Shown here one piece after another: positions 62,062 through 64,000 of a stretch of 64,000 nt of DNA. The stretch comes from Salmonella enterica subsp. arizonae. GTDB lineage: Bacteria; Pseudomonadota; Gammaproteobacteria; Enterobacterales; Enterobacteriaceae. Within the stretch, counting starts at the first letter, position 1. Every line of letters begins with the position of its first letter. Under the pieces are notes generated by a model that saw nothing but the letters and a program-made list of their open reading frames with translations, had not been told where the DNA came from and made no database searches. The position numbers and the translations under genes are program-made. The DNA lies in assembly GCF_008692845.1 (NCBI RefSeq), contig NZ_VXJW01000001.1, positions 558,001 to 622,000 on the forward strand. The letters run 5' to 3'.

Positions 62062-64000
62062 ATGGCTGTTACTAATGTCGCTGAACTTAACGCGCTCGTA
62101 GAGCGTGTAAAAAAAGCCCAGCGTGAATATGCCAGTTTCACTCAAGAACAAGTCGACAAAATCTTCCGCGCTGCCGCTCTGGCCGCCGCTGATGCCCGAA
62201 TTCCGCTGGCTAAAATGGCCGTTGCCGAATCCGGTATGGGTATCATCGAAGATAAAGTGATTAAAAACCACTTCGCTTCTGAATATATTTACAACGCCTA
62301 TAAAGATGAAAAAACCTGCGGCGTGCTGTCTGAAGACGACACCTTCGGGACCATCACTATTGCAGAACCTATCGGTATTATTTGCGGTATTGTTCCAACC
62401 ACTAACCCGACCTCTACCGCGATCTTCAAATCGCTGATTAGCCTGAAGACTCGTAACGCCATCATCTTCTCCCCGCATCCACGAGCAAAAGAGGCGACTA
62501 ACAAAGCCGCTGATATCGTGCTACAAGCCGCTATCGCTGCCGGCGCGCCGAAAGATCTGATTGGCTGGATCGATCAACCTTCCGTAGAACTGTCTAATGC
62601 GCTGATGCACCACCCGGACATCAATCTGATCCTCGCCACTGGCGGTCCGGGCATGGTGAAAGCTGCGTACAGCTCCGGTAAGCCGGCAATCGGCGTAGGC
62701 GCAGGCAACACCCCAGTTGTTATTGATGAAACCGCGGATATCAAACGCGCTGTAGCGTCTGTTCTGATGTCCAAAACCTTCGATAACGGCGTCATCTGTG
62801 CTTCTGAGCAGTCTGTTGTCGTTGTTGATTCTGTCTATGATGCCGTTCGCGAACGTTTCGCCAGCCACGGCGGCTACATGCTGCAGGGCCAGGAGCTGAA
62901 AGCGGTTCAGAACGTTATCCTGAAAAATGGCGCGCTGAACGCCGCTATCGTTGGTCAGCCAGCATACAAAATCGCTGAACTTGCAGGCTTCTCCGTACCA
63001 GAGACCACCAAGATTCTGATCGGTGAAGTCACGGTTGTTGACGAAAGCGAACCGTTCGCTCACGAAAAACTGTCTCCCACTCTGGCGATGTACCGTGCGA
63101 AAGATTTCGAAGAAGCGGTAGAAAAAGCAGAAAAACTGGTCGCTATGGGCGGTATCGGTCACACCTCTTGTCTGTACACCGACCAGGACAACCAGCAAGA
63201 TCGCGTTAACTACTTCGGTCAGAAGATGAAAACCGCGCGTATCCTGATTAACACCCCGGCTTCTCAGGGTGGTATCGGCGACCTGTACAACTTTAAACTC
63301 GCGCCTTCCCTGACTCTGGGTTGTGGTTCCTGGGGTGGTAACTCCATCTCTGAAAACGTTGGTCCGAAACACCTGATCAACAAGAAAACCGTTGCTAAGC
63401 GAGCTGAAAACATGTTGTGGCACAAACTTCCGAAATCTATTTACTTCCGCCGTGGCTCGCTGCCCATCGCGCTGGATGAAGTGATTACCGATGGCCACAA
63501 ACGTGCGCTCATCGTGACCGACCGTTTCCTGTTCAACAACGGCTATGCTGACCAGATCACCTCTGTTCTGAAAGCGGCTGGCGTTGAAACCGAAGTGTTC
63601 TTTGAAGTGGAAGCTGACCCGACCCTTTCTGTTGTTCGCAAAGGCGCTGAGCTGGCTAACTCCTTCAAACCAGACGTGATCATCGCGCTGGGCGGCGGTT
63701 CTCCGATGGATGCAGCGAAAATCATGTGGGTGATGTACGAACATCCGGAAACCCACTTCGAAGAACTGGCGCTGCGTTTTATGGACATCCGTAAACGTAT
63801 CTACAAGTTCCCGAAAATGGGCGTAAAAGCGAAAATGATCGCCGTCACTACCACCTCCGGTACCGGTTCTGAAGTTACGCCGTTTGCCGTTGTAACCGAC
63901 GACGCCACCGGTCAGAAATATCCGCTGGCTGACTACGCCCTGACCCCGGATATGGCGATTGTCGATGCCAACCTGGTGATGGATATGCCGAAGTCCCTGT
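62062..64000 (+). CDS. adhE: AdhE, bifunctional acetaldehyde-CoA/alcohol dehydrogenase (partial)
   Basis: The first 646 codons of the 891-residue spirosome-forming fermentative enzyme, running off the right edge. It begins MAVTNVAELNALVERVKKAQ with AGGAGAG upstream. The aldehyde dehydrogenase half has the catalytic Cys in NGVICASEQSV (residue 246); a linker leads at about residue 450 to the iron-dependent alcohol dehydrogenase half, with ALGGGSPMDAAK and the start of the metal-binding part. It makes ethanol from acetyl-CoA anaerobically. No lesion in the visible part. Confidence 0.97.
   Translation, partial: MAVTNVAELNALVERVKKAQREYASFTQEQVDKIFRAAALAAADARIPLAKMAVAESGMGIIEDKVIKNHFASEYIYNAYKDEKTCGVLSEDDTFGTITIAEPIGIICGIVPTTNPTSTAIFKSLISLKTRNAIIFSPHPRAKEATNKAADIVLQAAIAAGAPKDLIGWIDQPSVELSNALMHHPDINLILATGGPGMVKAAYSSGKPAIGVGAGNTPVVIDETADIKRAVASVLMSKTFDNGVICASEQSVVVVDSVYDAVRERFASHGGYMLQGQELKAVQNVILKNGALNAAIVGQPAYKIAELAGFSVPETTKILIGEVTVVDESEPFAHEKLSPTLAMYRAKDFEEAVEKAEKLVAMGGIGHTSCLYTDQDNQQDRVNYFGQKMKTARILINTPASQGGIGDLYNFKLAPSLTLGCGSWGGNSISENVGPKHLINKKTVAKRAENMLWHKLPKSIYFRRGSLPIALDEVITDGHKRALIVTDRFLFNNGYADQITSVLKAAGVETEVFFEVEADPTLSVVRKGAELANSFKPDVIIALGGGSPMDAAKIMWVMYEHPETHFEELALRFMDIRKRIYKFPKMGVKAKMIAVTTTSGTGSEVTPFAVVTDDATGQKYPLADYALTPDMAIVDANLVMDMPKSL

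Noticed and set aside
62521..63756. 411-codon minus-strand open frame
   Set aside because: Lies opposite adhE in the high-GC-third-position pattern of the sense strand; its translation has no domain and adhE is certain.

Overview
The window is chromosomal DNA of Salmonella, most likely Salmonella enterica. The gene order (sapCDF, an EAL-like flagellar regulator, steC, fabI, rnb, pdeR, yciT, osmB, pyrF, lapAB, pgpB/ribA, acnA, cysB, topA, sohB, yciK-btuR, rluB, yciO, rnm, trpLEDCBA, yciGFE-katN, ompW, yciCBA, tonB, clsA, oppABCDF, ychE, adhE) is the enterobacterial sap-to-adhE segment. The type III effectors SteC and GtgE and the manganese catalase KatN place it in Salmonella. SteC differs clearly from the Typhimurium protein as I remember it, so the strain may lie outside the best-known serovars; that is inference.

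Positions 1-5109 are the wreck of a prophage. From left to right it holds a serine DNA-invertase fragment, an intact gene for a GtgE-type cysteine protease effector, a tail-fibre assembly gene, the C-terminal part of a tail fibre, an IS911-like element with an IS110-type element nested in it, and the first ~70 codons of a tyrosine integrase. The prophage end lies at the sapB/sapC overlap, so sapC starts directly against phage DNA and sapA and sapB are not in the window. The IS is joined to a tail-fibre gene on one side and to the integrase on the other, so almost the whole prophage has been lost.

Positions 5110-33234 are mostly ordinary core genes, with signs of decay: yciW is reduced to its last ~75 codons between fabI and rnb, and pdeR (a c-di-GMP phosphodiesterase gene) carries two internal deletions, a frame change and an amber codon. 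SteC carries a proline-rich tandem repeat near its C terminus.

Positions 33235-35705, where E. coli has yciQ, are an IS-riddled scar: an orphan ORF, an IS256-family transposase fragment, two small unknown ORFs (one cut by an IS) and a second IS911-like copy whose transposase has lost two catalytic aspartates and the reading frame before the catalytic glutamate. The two IS911-like copies are in direct orientation ~32 kb apart.

Positions 35706-64000 are well conserved: yciO and rnm, the complete trp operon with promoter, operator, leader peptide and attenuator, the stress operon yciG-yciF-yciE-katN, ompW, a YkgJ-family gene, yciC, yciB, yciA, tonB, yciI, yciY, clsA, yciU, a voltage-gated-type ion channel with a zinc-ribbon tail, the oligopeptide permease operon oppABCDF, ychE, and the first 646 codons of adhE, which runs off the window.

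No rRNA, tRNA or CRISPR array was seen. REP-type palindromes follow yciN, btuR and yciU. I found no convincing complete novel multi-gene system. The best leads are the split sap operon with its retained effector gene, the dead pdeR, the SteC repeat and the yciQ-replacement scar.
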